From Clostridiales bacterium Firm_14 (lineage in GTDB: Bacteria > Bacillota > Clostridia > Saccharofermentanales > Saccharofermentanaceae), in the NCBI GenBank assembly GCA_001604135.1, contig LVAT01000005.1, positions 124,001 through 188,000 of the forward strand: a stretch of 64,000 nucleotides of DNA. Direction: 5' to 3'. Positions 42,340 to 51,972 of this stretch are shown here, piece by piece. A model generated the notes under the pieces. The model was given only the letters and a program-made list of their open reading frames with translations. It did not search any database and was not told the DNA's origin. How positions within the stretch are numbered: the first letter of the stretch is position 1; the number at the start of each line of letters is the position of its first letter. Made by a program: the position numbers and the translations under genes.

Positions 42340-44463
42340 ATGGATGCCGCTTATTTATTCAACAAGGGCGAGAACTATATGAGCTATAAGTTCCTCGGAG
42401 CTCATCCCTATGAGGATGAGAACGGGAAGGGCTTCATATTCCGCGTTTGGGCTCCTAATGCAAGAATGGTCAGCGTAATGGGTGATTTCAATGACTGGGA
42501 TCCCAACGACTGCCAGATGTTTATGCTCGGTAAGACCGGCATTTGGGAACAGAAGGTTCCTGATGCTCAGCAGTGGGACAGGTACAAGTACAGAGTCATC
42601 GGTGCTGACAACAGGATCTACGAGAAGGGAGACCCCTTCGCAAGACATTTCGAGACTAGACCTAATAATGCGTCCATCATCTACGACCCTGACGATTATA
42701 TCTGGAACGATGATGAATTCTGCAAGAACCGTACGGATGCATTGGCACCTAAGCCGATCAACATCTATGAGATCCACTTAGGCTCATGGAGAAGACATCC
42801 TGACGGCAATTTCTTTACTTACAGGGAACTTGCGATAGACCTTGCAGATTACTGCAAGAAGATGCACTACACACATGTAGAGCTCATGCCCATCTTGGAG
42901 CATCCTCTGGATGATTCATGGGGCTATCAGGTAACAGGCTACTATGCCGTTACATCAAGATTCGGAACACCTGCTGATTTCAAGTTCATGGTAGATGTCC
43001 TTCACCAGAACGGCATCTCCGTTATCCTTGACTGGGTTCCGGCTCACTTCCCGAAGAACATGGAAGGCCTTGTCAGATTTGACGGCACTCCCTGTTATGA
43101 ATACGCAGATCCCAGGATTGGCGAGCACAGGGAATGGGGCACCTATGTTTTCGATTATTCCAAGAACGAAGTCATCTCGTTCCTGGTTTCCAATGCGGTT
43201 TACTGGATCGATGAATATCATTTGGACGGTATCCGCGTTGACGCTGTATCTTCAATGCTCTACAGAGACTACGGAAGACAGCAGTATATTCCCAACAGGT
43301 TCGGCGGCAATGAGAATCTCGAAGCGATCGATTTCTTCAAGAGACTTAACTCAACGATCCGCAAGAACTATCCTCATGCAATGCTCATCGCAGAAGAGTC
43401 CACGGCATGGCCCAAGGTATCGCACCCCGTCGAGTTCGGCGGTCTGGGATTCACCCATAAGTGGAACATGGGCTGGATGCATGATACTTTGGATTATTTC
43501 TCCACAGATTCTTATGCCAGAGCTTGGCATCACGATGAGTTCTGCTTCTCGATGATGTATGCATTCTCCGAGAACTACATCCTGAGCTTATCTCACGATG
43601 AGGTAGTTCACGGCAAGCATTCACTGATCGACAAGATGCCGGGCGATATCTGGAGAAAGTTCGCGTCACTCCGTACGATGATGATGTACCAGATCAGCCA
43701 TCCGGGCGGAAAGCTCAACTTCATGGGCGCTGAGTTCGGCCAGTTCATCGAGTGGCGTTTCTATGAGCAGCTCGAGTGGTTCTTGCTCGACTACGAGTCA
43801 CACCGCCTGCTCCAGAACTTCAACAGCGAACTTAACAAGTTCTACATCGAGAATCCCCAGATGTGGGAAGACGACCACACATGGGCAGGCTTCGAATGGA
43901 TCGCTGCTGACGACACGAAGAACAACGTGTTTGTTTACAAGAGATCCTGTCCGGATCCCAAGAAAAATGATATTTACGTAGCGCTCAACATGGTGCCCCA
44001 GCCTCTTGAAGGCTATGAGATGCCTGTATATGAGCTCGGCACATATAAGATCGTCTTTAATACTGACGACATGTGCCACGGCGGTTCCGGATATCCTACG
44101 GCTACTGATATGAACGGCTGCTTCGAAGCTATCGACGAGCCGCTAAATGGCAAGCCCTATAAGGTTAAGATCAACCTTCCTCCTTTGGCAGGTATCTTCT
44201 TCATGAAGGTTAAAGATCCTGTTAAGAAGAGGACTAAGAAGGCTGAAAAGGCGGAGAAGGCTCCTGCTAAAAAGCCTGCCGCAAAGAAGTCTTCTGCAAC
44301 GCCCGCTGCCAAGAAAACAGCTAAGACTGCTGCAGTGAAGGCAGCTAAGCCCGCTGTAAAGAAGGCAGTAAAGACAGAAGAAGCAAAGCCTGCGAAGAAG
44401 ACGGCGGCAGCAAAGCCCGCAGCTCCCAAGAAGGCTCCCGCTAAAACGAAGAAAACAAAATAA
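42340..44463 (+). CDS. glgB: 1,4-alpha-glucan branching enzyme with H1-like C-terminal tail
   Basis: 707 residues; the conserved part (about 1-625) covers the CBM48 domain (FLGAHPYEDENGKGFIFRVWAPNA), the GH13 barrel (HLDGIRVDAVSSML nucleophile region, MLIAEESTAW with the acid/base Glu, LSHDEVVHGKHS) and the C-domain. It makes alpha-1,6 branches in glycogen. The last 79 residues (629-707) form a Lys/Ala/Pro tail with about 28 Lys, strongly basic and unlike typical GlgB. First gene of glgBCDA plus GH13. The GGGAGG site is 14 bases from ATG. Confidence 0.95.
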   Translation: MDAAYLFNKGENYMSYKFLGAHPYEDENGKGFIFRVWAPNARMVSVMGDFNDWDPNDCQMFMLGKTGIWEQKVPDAQQWDRYKYRVIGADNRIYEKGDPFARHFETRPNNASIIYDPDDYIWNDDEFCKNRTDALAPKPINIYEIHLGSWRRHPDGNFFTYRELAIDLADYCKKMHYTHVELMPILEHPLDDSWGYQVTGYYAVTSRFGTPADFKFMVDVLHQNGISVILDWVPAHFPKNMEGLVRFDGTPCYEYADPRIGEHREWGTYVFDYSKNEVISFLVSNAVYWIDEYHLDGIRVDAVSSMLYRDYGRQQYIPNRFGGNENLEAIDFFKRLNSTIRKNYPHAMLIAEESTAWPKVSHPVEFGGLGFTHKWNMGWMHDTLDYFSTDSYARAWHHDEFCFSMMYAFSENYILSLSHDEVVHGKHSLIDKMPGDIWRKFASLRTMMMYQISHPGGKLNFMGAEFGQFIEWRFYEQLEWFLLDYESHRLLQNFNSELNKFYIENPQMWEDDHTWAGFEWIAADDTKNNVFVYKRSCPDPKKNDIYVALNMVPQPLEGYEMPVYELGTYKIVFNTDDMCHGGSGYPTATDMNGCFEAIDEPLNGKPYKVKINLPPLAGIFFMKVKDPVKKRTKKAEKAEKAPAKKPAAKKSSATPAAKKTAKTAAVKAAKPAVKKAVKTEEAKPAKKTAAAKPAAPKKAPAKTKKTK
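44224..44460 (+). repeat. Histone-H1-like AK/P tail coding region of glgB
   Basis: Low-complexity Lys/Ala/Pro/Thr codons of residues 629-707. Contains APAKKPAAKK, which also occurs in the GlgA tail. Confidence 0.85.
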
Positions 44464-44487
44464 GCTCATATACGGAGGTAGTTCATT

Positions 44488-45747
44488 ATGGCAAGAACTG
44501 AAGTCGTTGCGATGATACTCGCAGGAGGACAGGGAAGCAGACTCGGTGTCCTGACCAAGACGGTAGCAAAACCGGCAGTTCCCTTTGGAAGCCGTTACAG
44601 GATAATCGATTTCCCGCTCTCTAACTGTGTAAACTCAGGCATAGAGATCGTTGGTGTTCTTACGCAGTATCAGCCGCTGGCTCTTAATACTTACGTCGGT
44701 AACGGTCACCCTTGGGACCTCGACAGAAACAATGCAGGCGCTTACATCCTTCCGCCTTTCCAGAGTAATTCGGGCTCTGACTGGTATAAGGGTACGGCAA
44801 ATGCCATCTATCAGAATATGAGCTTTATCGATGACAACGATCCTGAATACGTTGTCATCCTTTCAGGCGACCACATCTATAAGATGGACTACGCAGCCAT
44901 GCTGAAGGCTCATATCGAGAAGAACGCAGACGCTACGATCGCCGTATATGAAGTACCGTGGGATGAAGCTCCCAGATTCGGTATCCTCAACACAAAGGAT
45001 GACGATGTTATCGAAGAGTTCGAAGAAAAGCCCGCCAATCCTAAGAGCAATCTCGCTTCAATGGGCGTTTACATCTTCACATGGAGCGTATTAAGACAGG
45101 CTCTTATCGAAGATGAAGCGAATCCGAACTCCAACAACGACTTCGGTAAGAACATCGTTCCGAATCTCCTGGCCCAGGGAAAGAAGCTCTGCGCATACAG
45201 ATTCGCAGGTTACTGGAAGGACGTTGGAACGATCTCATCCCTCTGGGAAACAAACATGGATATCCTTGATAAGCCTGAAGAGATCAACCTGGTCGACAGA
45301 TCATGGAAGATCTTCTCCAGAAACCCTGTTAAGCCTTCACACTTCATCGGCTCAGGCGCTAAGGTCAAGAATTCGGCTCTTACGGACGGCTGCCGTATCT
45401 TCGGCGACGTAGAGCATTCGGTTCTCTCTGAATCCGTAATCGTAGAGAAGGGCGCTATCGTTAAGGACTGCGTTCTCATGCCGGGTGTTGTCGTCAAGGA
45501 AGGCGCACACATCGAGCGCTGCGTAATCGATCAGGGAACAGTTATCGGCAAGGACGTTCAGGCAGGAAGCTTCGTCGAGGGCGAAGGACCTTACACCAAC
45601 CATAAGATCTGTTCAGAAGGTATCTGTGTTTTCGAGCGCGGCCTGACGATCAAGGAAGGTGCGGTCATCCCTAAAAACAGCATGATCGATTCTGATCTGG
45701 AAGTACCCGAAGATTGCAAGATCATCGAGTCAAAATTCAGAGCATGA
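44488..45747 (+). CDS. glgC: Glucose-1-phosphate adenylyltransferase
   Basis: 419 residues. The N-terminal [19 protein letters not shown] and [19 protein letters not shown], then [13 protein letters not shown], and the C-terminal left-handed beta-helix repeats ([16 protein letters not shown]) mark ADP-glucose pyrophosphorylase, which supplies ADP-glucose for glycogen. CGGAGG precedes the start. Paired with glgD just downstream, as in Firmicutes with a two-subunit enzyme. Confidence 0.96.
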   Translation: MARTEVVAMILAGGQGSRLGVLTKTVAKPAVPFGSRYRIIDFPLSNCVNSGIEIVGVLTQYQPLALNTYVGNGHPWDLDRNNAGAYILPPFQSNSGSDWYKGTANAIYQNMSFIDDNDPEYVVILSGDHIYKMDYAAMLKAHIEKNADATIAVYEVPWDEAPRFGILNTKDDDVIEEFEEKPANPKSNLASMGVYIFTWSVLRQALIEDEANPNSNNDFGKNIVPNLLAQGKKLCAYRFAGYWKDVGTISSLWETNMDILDKPEEINLVDRSWKIFSRNPVKPSHFIGSGAKVKNSALTDGCRIFGDVEHSVLSESVIVEKGAIVKDCVLMPGVVVKEGAHIERCVIDQGTVIGKDVQAGSFVEGEGPYTNHKICSEGICVFERGLTIKEGAVIPKNSMIDSDLEVPEDCKIIESKFRA

Positions 45748-45767
45748 GGTAAAGGAGATTAAGACAT

Positions 45768-46877
45768 ATGTTTAATAATGCGATGGGCCTTATCCTGGCC
45801 GACAACAAAAAGATATCTCTGGGCGAGCTCTCCAATCCTCGCGCGCTTTCCGCCATGCCTTTCGGCGGAAGATACAGGATCATCGACTTCATGTTATCCA
45901 ACATGGTCAATTCAGGCGTAAAGAACGTCGGACTTCTTACGTACAACAAGTATAAGTCCCTGATGGACCACACCGGCACAGGCGGTGCCTGGTCACTGGA
46001 CAGAAAGAATGATGGTCTTCACATCCTGCCGCCTTACGTTAACTCTGAGGCAACGAACATCAGCTCTGACGAAGAGCTCACGGGCGTTATCGACTTCTTA
46101 AGACAGTCCAGGACACCTTATGTTATCGTTGCAGGCGCTAACGTTATCCTCAACACGACATTCGATTCTTTCATCAAGTCACATGAGGAGTCAGGCGCTG
46201 ACATTTCAGTTATGTATAACCGTGACGGCACTAAGTACGGCAATCCTTCTTACATACTCGATATCGACGATGACGGCTTTGTTAGAGACATGCTCTACAA
46301 TCCCGCAAAGGCTACTTCACCTAAGTGCTCGCTTGGTATCCTGTGCCTCAGAAGAGACCTCCTGATCGATATCCTCGCACGTCAGATGGCACACGGCCAG
46401 AGCCACTTCGGTATCCACTCCATCGTTAAGATGTTTGACGAGTTCAAGGTGCACGGATTCGAGTATTCCGGCGTAGTCTTGAGGATCAACAGCGTTCAGA
46501 GCTACTTCAACGCTTCAATGTCACTTCTTACAGATTCGGTCCGAAATGACCTGTTCTGGAGCGGAAAGCCTATCTATACTAAGGTCAAGGACGAGGCCCC
46601 GACACTTTACTTCGACAACGCCGAGATGAGCGATTCGATCGTATCCGACGGCTGCCGCATCTATGGTAAGGTAGAGAGCTCAGTCATATTCAGAAGTGTT
46701 ACGATCGCAAAGAACACAACTATCAAGAATTGCGTTATCATGCAGGACGTTCACATTTCTGAGAACTGCCATCTCGAAAACGTTATCTTGGACAAGAACG
46801 CTTTCGTTAGACCCGGCGTAAGACTTGTCGGACATCCCGACTATCCTATTGTCATAGGAAAAGGAGCAGGTATCTGA
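45768..46877 (+). CDS. glgD: Glucose-1-phosphate adenylyltransferase regulatory subunit
   Basis: 369 residues, the shorter GlgC paralogue of Gram-positive glg operons. The nucleotidyl-transferase loop is altered: the N-terminus has NAMGLILADNKKISLGELS in place of the GGxGxRL loop, so it is regulatory rather than catalytic. It forms a heterotetramer with GlgC. It starts 20 bases after glgC with AAAGGAG upstream. Confidence 0.94.
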   Translation: MFNNAMGLILADNKKISLGELSNPRALSAMPFGGRYRIIDFMLSNMVNSGVKNVGLLTYNKYKSLMDHTGTGGAWSLDRKNDGLHILPPYVNSEATNISSDEELTGVIDFLRQSRTPYVIVAGANVILNTTFDSFIKSHEESGADISVMYNRDGTKYGNPSYILDIDDDGFVRDMLYNPAKATSPKCSLGILCLRRDLLIDILARQMAHGQSHFGIHSIVKMFDEFKVHGFEYSGVVLRINSVQSYFNASMSLLTDSVRNDLFWSGKPIYTKVKDEAPTLYFDNAEMSDSIVSDGCRIYGKVESSVIFRSVTIAKNTTIKNCVIMQDVHISENCHLENVILDKNAFVRPGVRLVGHPDYPIVIGKGAGI

Positions 46878-46879
46878 TT

Positions 46880-48577
46880 ATGGAAAAAAACATCAAAGTA
46901 TTGTTCGCATCGTCCGAGTGCAGTCCGTTCGTTAAAGTCGGGGGCCTCGCTGACGTTGTAGGCAGCCTGCCTGTAGAGCTTAATAAGCAGGGCGTTGATG
47001 CACGTGTTATTATCCCGCTCTACAAGAAGATCAAGGTTAAGTACAGCGACAAACTCCAGTTCCTCGGTTGGAAGATGGTTCATATGGGATGGAGGTCTCT
47101 TTATGCAGGCCTGTTCTCGTTGGAAGTAAACGGCGTTGTTTTCTACTTCATCGATAACGAATACTATTTCAACTTCGACCAGATCTATGTTGATTATGTT
47201 TTCGACATCGAGCGTTATTGCTTCTATCAGAGAGCAGTTCTGGACTTCATGGGCGACTTCATGAACTTCGAACCTAATGTCCTCCACTGCAACGACTGGC
47301 AGACGGGCATGATGCCTATGCTCCTTGACTGTCACTTCAAGAAGAACGGCTATCACACCAACGTTCAGACTGTTTACACGATCCATAACCTCAAGTATCA
47401 GGGCGTTCATTCAATCGACGTCGTAAGAGAGATGTTAGATCTCCCTGACGATTACTTAAGAGAGGATTTCTGCATCAAGGATAAGGCCATCAACTTCATG
47501 AAGGCCGGCATCGTATTCTCCAACTCGGTTACTACGGTATCTCCGACATATGCATATGAGATCATGACAGACTACTACGGCGAGGGCCTGAACTATACTT
47601 TGCAGAAGTATGCTTACAAGGTATCGGGCATCATCAACGGCATGAACGATCTCGAGTACGATCCTTCGAAGGATGACAAGATCCCGATGAAGTATTCGGT
47701 CAAGAACTACAAGGAAGGCAAGGCTGCGTGCAAGAAGTCACTGCAGGAGCAGCTTAAGCTCGAAGTCAATCCCGGTGCTCCTCTTTGCGCAATGATCTCA
47801 CGTCTCGTAGACCAGAAGGGATTAGATCTCCTGCTCTATGTTCTTGAGGAAATGCTCTACGACGGAATGCAGGTAGTAATCCTCGGTACGGGCGATCCTT
47901 ACTATGAGAGAGCTCTCGTAGACATCGCCAACCGCAATCCGGGCAAGATGTGCGCATGCATCGATTTTGACAGCGGCCTCGCTCATACGATCTATGCAGC
48001 ATCGGATATCTTCCTCATGCCGAGTATCTTCGAGCCCTGCGGCCTCTCACAGCTCTGCTCCATGGCATATGGTTCAGTTCCTGTAGTAAGAGAGACGGGC
48101 GGTCTTAAGGATACTGTAACGCCTTATAATGAGTACACAGGCGAAGGAAACGGATTCTCATTTGCCAACATCAATGCCCATGAGTTCTTGTTCGTTACCA
48201 AGTATGCTGCAGATATCTACCGTCATCATCCTGATGTATGGAACAAGCTCATCGAAGTCGGCATGAAGGGTGACTACTCATGGAAGAAGAGCGCTGGCGA
48301 GTATGCAGGCCTCTATTCATTGATCACAGGCATCCCGAGGGTCGAAGTCAAGCCTGAAGCTCCTGCCAAGGAAGCGAAAAAGGAAGCTCCGGCAAAGGCT
48401 GAGAAACCCGTAGAGAAGAAGGCTGAGAAGAAGCCTGCGGCAAAGAAGGAAACAGAAAAGAAGGCTCCTGCCAAAAAGCCTGCTGCAAAGAAGGCACCGG
48501 CCAAGAAGCCCGCAGCTAAGAAAGCTCCGGAAAAGGCCGTAGAGAAGAAGCCTGAAGAGAAGGAGAAGAAAGACTGA
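46880..48577 (+). CDS. glgA: Glycogen synthase with H1-like C-terminal tail
   Basis: 565 residues. Residues about 1-488 are a GT5 glycogen synthase (ADP-glucose dependent): KVGGLADVVGSLPVE, HCNDWQTG, LVDQKGLDL and MPSIFEPCGLSQL. The last 77 residues (489-565) are a Lys/Ala/Pro/Glu tail with about 28 Lys and 14 Glu. The APAKKPAAKK motif occurs twice in tandem here and once in the GlgB tail. The rest of the family ends near residue 480. It starts three bases after glgD. Confidence 0.95.
   Translation: MEKNIKVLFASSECSPFVKVGGLADVVGSLPVELNKQGVDARVIIPLYKKIKVKYSDKLQFLGWKMVHMGWRSLYAGLFSLEVNGVVFYFIDNEYYFNFDQIYVDYVFDIERYCFYQRAVLDFMGDFMNFEPNVLHCNDWQTGMMPMLLDCHFKKNGYHTNVQTVYTIHNLKYQGVHSIDVVREMLDLPDDYLREDFCIKDKAINFMKAGIVFSNSVTTVSPTYAYEIMTDYYGEGLNYTLQKYAYKVSGIINGMNDLEYDPSKDDKIPMKYSVKNYKEGKAACKKSLQEQLKLEVNPGAPLCAMISRLVDQKGLDLLLYVLEEMLYDGMQVVILGTGDPYYERALVDIANRNPGKMCACIDFDSGLAHTIYAASDIFLMPSIFEPCGLSQLCSMAYGSVPVVRETGGLKDTVTPYNEYTGEGNGFSFANINAHEFLFVTKYAADIYRHHPDVWNKLIEVGMKGDYSWKKSAGEYAGLYSLITGIPRVEVKPEAPAKEAKKEAPAKAEKPVEKKAEKKPAAKKETEKKAPAKKPAAKKAPAKKPAAKKAPEKAVEKKPEEKEKKD
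48344..48574 (+). repeat. Histone-H1-like tail coding region of glgA
   Basis: Low-complexity Lys/Ala/Pro/Glu codons for residues 489-565. A 30-base stretch encoding APAKKPAAKK differs from the GlgB copy at only two bases. Confidence 0.85.
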
Positions 48578-50691
48578 TGTCTGATAAGACACAGACTGAT
48601 TCAAGAGAGTTTACAAAGGCGCGGTGCATTCATGCATCGCGCCTTCCTGAGTACAGGCAGCCTTTTGGAGCAAGGCCCTGTGCTTCATATGTCGATATCT
48701 TTTTCGACACATATAAGGAAGCTTCAAACGTAACGTTCTGCTATACGTACGGACTTTATAATTTCACGTATCATGAAGAACCGATGTATTCGGTATCAGG
48801 CCTCGGAAGATATCATGTCAATCTCATGCTTCCATCTGAGCCGTCGATACTGTTCTACTGGTTCAGGTTCAATTGCCCGGGTGATCTTTCCGATCTTCCC
48901 GAAGGCCTTGGTGATAAGAATAATCCGTGCCAGACGCTGTATTATGGCGCAGGATCAGATACGAAGGACGGCGAAGGCACGCTCTATAACGATCCTCCGA
49001 GAGTAGGCGCTGAAGAGGATAAGTATCCTTACGCATTCCAGATAACCGTTTACAACAAAGATTTCAAGACGCCCGGATTCTTAAAGGGTGCCATGATGTA
49101 TCAGATATTCCCGGACAGATTTGCGAGGGATACCTCCTTTAACTATCAGAAGATGACATCGACCGATGACAGGTCTGAGCGAATATACCACGAAGACTGG
49201 TATGAGGACGTTGATACGAAGGGCAAGCCTGAGACAGGTTATCTTGCCTGCGATTTCTACGGCGGAAGCCTCAAGGGTATTGAGGAGAAGCTCGATTACC
49301 TGAAAGAACTCGGCATTACGGTCCTCTACCTGAATCCGATATTTGAGGCAAGGTCCTCTCACAGATACGATACGGCTGATTATCTTAATGTCGATCCCAT
49401 CCTTGGCGGTACGACGGCTTTCATGAGCCTTCAGAACGCCTGCAGGGAGAAAGGCATAAAGATCATATTGGACGGTGTATTCAGCCACACGGGCGCCGAT
49501 TCCAGGTATTTCAACAAGTTTGACAGATATGAGGGCGTGGGCGCTTACAAAGCCTTCGAAAAGGGCGAGGAGAGCCGTTTCCGCTCCTGGTATAACTTCT
49601 TCAGGAACAGCGACGGCTCAGTCGGCTACGATTCATGGTGGGGGTTCCCCGATCTCCCGAACATCAATGAGGATGACCTGGCGTACAGGAACTTCATCTT
49701 CGGCAAGGACGGAGTAGTTGATACATGGATCTCCAGAGGCGCATCAGGCTTCAGGCTCGACGTATCAGACGAGCTTCCGGACAGCTTCATCAGACAGATG
49801 AGGACCACGGTCAAGGAGAAGACGGGCGGAGAAGGTGCCGTCATCGGCGAAGTCTGGGAAGATGCTTCAAATAAGTGCAGCTACGGCAATTACCGTGACT
49901 TCATGCTCGGCAATACCCACGATTCAGTAATGGGCTATACATTCAGGCACATACTTCTGGATTTCCTCGCAGGTTATATCGACGCTGATATCGCAAACAC
50001 CAGATTCGAGGGGTTCCGTGAGCGCTATCCTAAGGAAGCTTACTATTCCATGATGAACCTCGTGTCCTCGCATGACGTTCCCAGGATAATGACGATGCTC
50101 TCGAGGCCTGAAGATACCGACGACCGTGACATCCAGAGAGGCTTTAAGGTCGATCCGATGTATTACGATACGGTATCGGCTTTGTCGAAGATGGCCTTTG
50201 CTTTCCAGACATGCTACATTGGCGCTTCCTGCATCTATTATGGCGACGAGATCCTGATGGAAGGATATAAGGATCCTTTCAACAGAAGGACTTATCCCTG
50301 GAACAGGGTAGATCAGAAGCAGCAGGATGCCCTTGCCTTCTTCAAGCGCGTGGCGAGGATCAGGACCGAGAACCAGTGCCTTAAGACCGGTTACTATAAG
50401 ACCCTTATGGCTGAAGGCGGCACATTTGCCTTTGTAAGATACCTTAAGGAGGGCAGGGATGCCTTCGGTAATGAGGCTTCGGGCAGCAGGGCCATAGTAT
50501 TCGTGATGAACAGGTCAGATAAGCCTGTATTTGTCGACGTAACGGAGCATTACGGGACCTATGAGTGCAGGAATGCCCATGACATATCTGACATCCACCC
50601 GGTATCTGAGCAGTTCGTTCTGGGAGGCATCACGGGCGGCACGAGGAGGACAGGGATCAGGCCGTTCGGTACCGCATTTTTGCTTTACTAA
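48577..50691 (+). CDS. Glycoside hydrolase family 13 alpha-glucanase (neopullulanase-like)
   Basis: 704 residues, start overlapping the glgA stop (TGATG). An N-terminal beta domain (about 1-150) precedes a GH13 barrel beginning YQIFPDRFAR. Catalytic residues are in GFRLDVSDEL (Asp nucleophile), VIGEVWEDA (Glu acid/base) and SSHDVPRIM (third Asp). YCDFYGGSLKG-type insertion (here LACDFYGGSLKGIEEKLDYL) is typical of the neopullulanase/maltogenic group. No signal peptide is seen, so it is cytoplasmic and likely trims glycogen or maltodextrins. The exact bond specificity is not deduced. Confidence 0.9.
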   Translation: MSDKTQTDSREFTKARCIHASRLPEYRQPFGARPCASYVDIFFDTYKEASNVTFCYTYGLYNFTYHEEPMYSVSGLGRYHVNLMLPSEPSILFYWFRFNCPGDLSDLPEGLGDKNNPCQTLYYGAGSDTKDGEGTLYNDPPRVGAEEDKYPYAFQITVYNKDFKTPGFLKGAMMYQIFPDRFARDTSFNYQKMTSTDDRSERIYHEDWYEDVDTKGKPETGYLACDFYGGSLKGIEEKLDYLKELGITVLYLNPIFEARSSHRYDTADYLNVDPILGGTTAFMSLQNACREKGIKIILDGVFSHTGADSRYFNKFDRYEGVGAYKAFEKGEESRFRSWYNFFRNSDGSVGYDSWWGFPDLPNINEDDLAYRNFIFGKDGVVDTWISRGASGFRLDVSDELPDSFIRQMRTTVKEKTGGEGAVIGEVWEDASNKCSYGNYRDFMLGNTHDSVMGYTFRHILLDFLAGYIDADIANTRFEGFRERYPKEAYYSMMNLVSSHDVPRIMTMLSRPEDTDDRDIQRGFKVDPMYYDTVSALSKMAFAFQTCYIGASCIYYGDEILMEGYKDPFNRRTYPWNRVDQKQQDALAFFKRVARIRTENQCLKTGYYKTLMAEGGTFAFVRYLKEGRDAFGNEASGSRAIVFVMNRSDKPVFVDVTEHYGTYECRNAHDISDIHPVSEQFVLGGITGGTRRTGIRPFGTAFLLY

Positions 50692-50726
50692 ATCCTCAAG
50701 ATTCTTGTATTGATTTTTTAATTTAT

Positions 50727-50763
50727 TGCTATAATCTAAATGCCGACCTTAAAGTCGGCATTT
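50727..50763 (+). promoter_or_regulatory. Extended -10 promoter with leader hairpin before the CapA-type gene
   Basis: TGCTATAAT (50727-50735) is an extended -10. Immediately after it AAATGCCGAC (50738-50747) pairs perfectly with GTCGGCATTT (50754-50763), placing a 10-bp hairpin at the transcript's 5' end. The same hairpin, with a weak T-rich tail, may terminate the glg operon. Confidence 0.55.
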
Positions 50764-50790
50764 CTAATTTCTTGAAAGGTAGCGCCGCCA

Positions 50791-51942
50791 GTGAAGAATA
50801 CCCGTTTTAGCCAGACTCTGAAGCTGCTCCTGACCACGGTTCTGGTAACCGCAATGTCAGCAAACATAGCAGCTTGCAACAGCGCAGGCACGGGAGAGAC
50901 TCTCGATACTCTGGGCACTTTAGATACAGACGTAGCTCAGTCAGCTGCTACCACGGTGGTGCTTGAGACAGTTTCAACTGATCCGACACCTTCTTCCACA
51001 CCGACAAACACTCCGACACCTTCGCCGACTCTGGCTCCTGAAGACCGTGTTGTTACAGTGTCTTTTGCAGGCGACTGCACGCTGACTCAGGATTACAGGT
51101 CGGGAAACAAGTCTTTTGACAAGAAGGTCAACGGCGACATGGAATACTGCTTCCAGAACGCTGCCGAGATGTTCAAGAATGATGACATGACCCTCGTAAA
51201 TCTCGAAAATCCCGTCACTGACAAGACTTCACACAAGAATAACCAGTATGTTTTCCGCATGAATCCCACTGACCTGGAGATGCTTACAAAGGCAGGCATC
51301 GAGGCCGTCAACATCGCAAATAACCACATGATGGACTTCTGGGAGGACGGCGTTAAGGACACCAGAAAGAACCTGGATGACAAGGGAATATTGTGGAGTG
51401 ACGATAAATACACTTCAATGTTTACAACAAGCAAGGGCATCAAGATCGGCATGGTAGGTCTGGGAAATGATACCAACGTATCAGCCGTAACCGGGCTGAT
51501 CGACAAATTAAAAGAAGACGGCGCGTCAATAATCATTGCTTCCTGCCATTTCGGTGCTGAGGGCGTTTACGAGCCTACCGCAAGGCAGAAGAAAGTAGCC
51601 CACGAGCTCATAGATTACGGCGTTGACATCGTTGTCGGAACGCACCCTCACAGGCTCCAGCCGATAGAGAAGTATAAGGACCATTACATCTTTTATTCAC
51701 TCTCGAACTTTTGTTTTGGTGGAAATTACTCATTAAAAGACCCCGATTCTGTAATAATTCAATGCGATTTTGTTATGGACGAGGGTGGCTCAAAATGCGT
51801 AGACTATAGACTGAGGGTTTTTCCTTATTCTCAAACATCAACAAGACCCGGAAATGACTTTTGCCCTAAGCCCTATGCTTGGGAATCGGAGGACTATTTC
51901 AGGGTCATGAAGCGTCTGGAATGGGCGCAGGGCGACGAATAG
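50791..51942 (+). CDS. CapA-type (poly-gamma-glutamate synthesis-like) metallophosphatase lipoprotein
   Basis: 383 residues from GTG 50791 with GAAAGG 11 bases upstream. Signal peptide with lipobox NIAAC, then a Thr/Pro/Ser spacer and a PGA_cap/CapA-type domain beginning VSFAGDCTLTQDY, with NLENPV, ANNHMMDFWEDG, SCHFGAEG and VGTHPHRLQP as the metal/phosphatase motifs. CapA proteins are surface enzymes of capsule metabolism, but many homologues lie outside capsule loci. No capBC genes are adjacent, so a role in poly-gamma-glutamate is uncertain. Confidence 0.85.
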   Translation: MKNTRFSQTLKLLLTTVLVTAMSANIAACNSAGTGETLDTLGTLDTDVAQSAATTVVLETVSTDPTPSSTPTNTPTPSPTLAPEDRVVTVSFAGDCTLTQDYRSGNKSFDKKVNGDMEYCFQNAAEMFKNDDMTLVNLENPVTDKTSHKNNQYVFRMNPTDLEMLTKAGIEAVNIANNHMMDFWEDGVKDTRKNLDDKGILWSDDKYTSMFTTSKGIKIGMVGLGNDTNVSAVTGLIDKLKEDGASIIIASCHFGAEGVYEPTARQKKVAHELIDYGVDIVVGTHPHRLQPIEKYKDHYIFYSLSNFCFGGNYSLKDPDSVIIQCDFVMDEGGSKCVDYRLRVFPYSQTSTRPGNDFCPKPYAWESEDYFRVMKRLEWAQGDE

Positions 51943-51972
51943 TCCAATAATTTTATAGGCAGGTAACAGATC

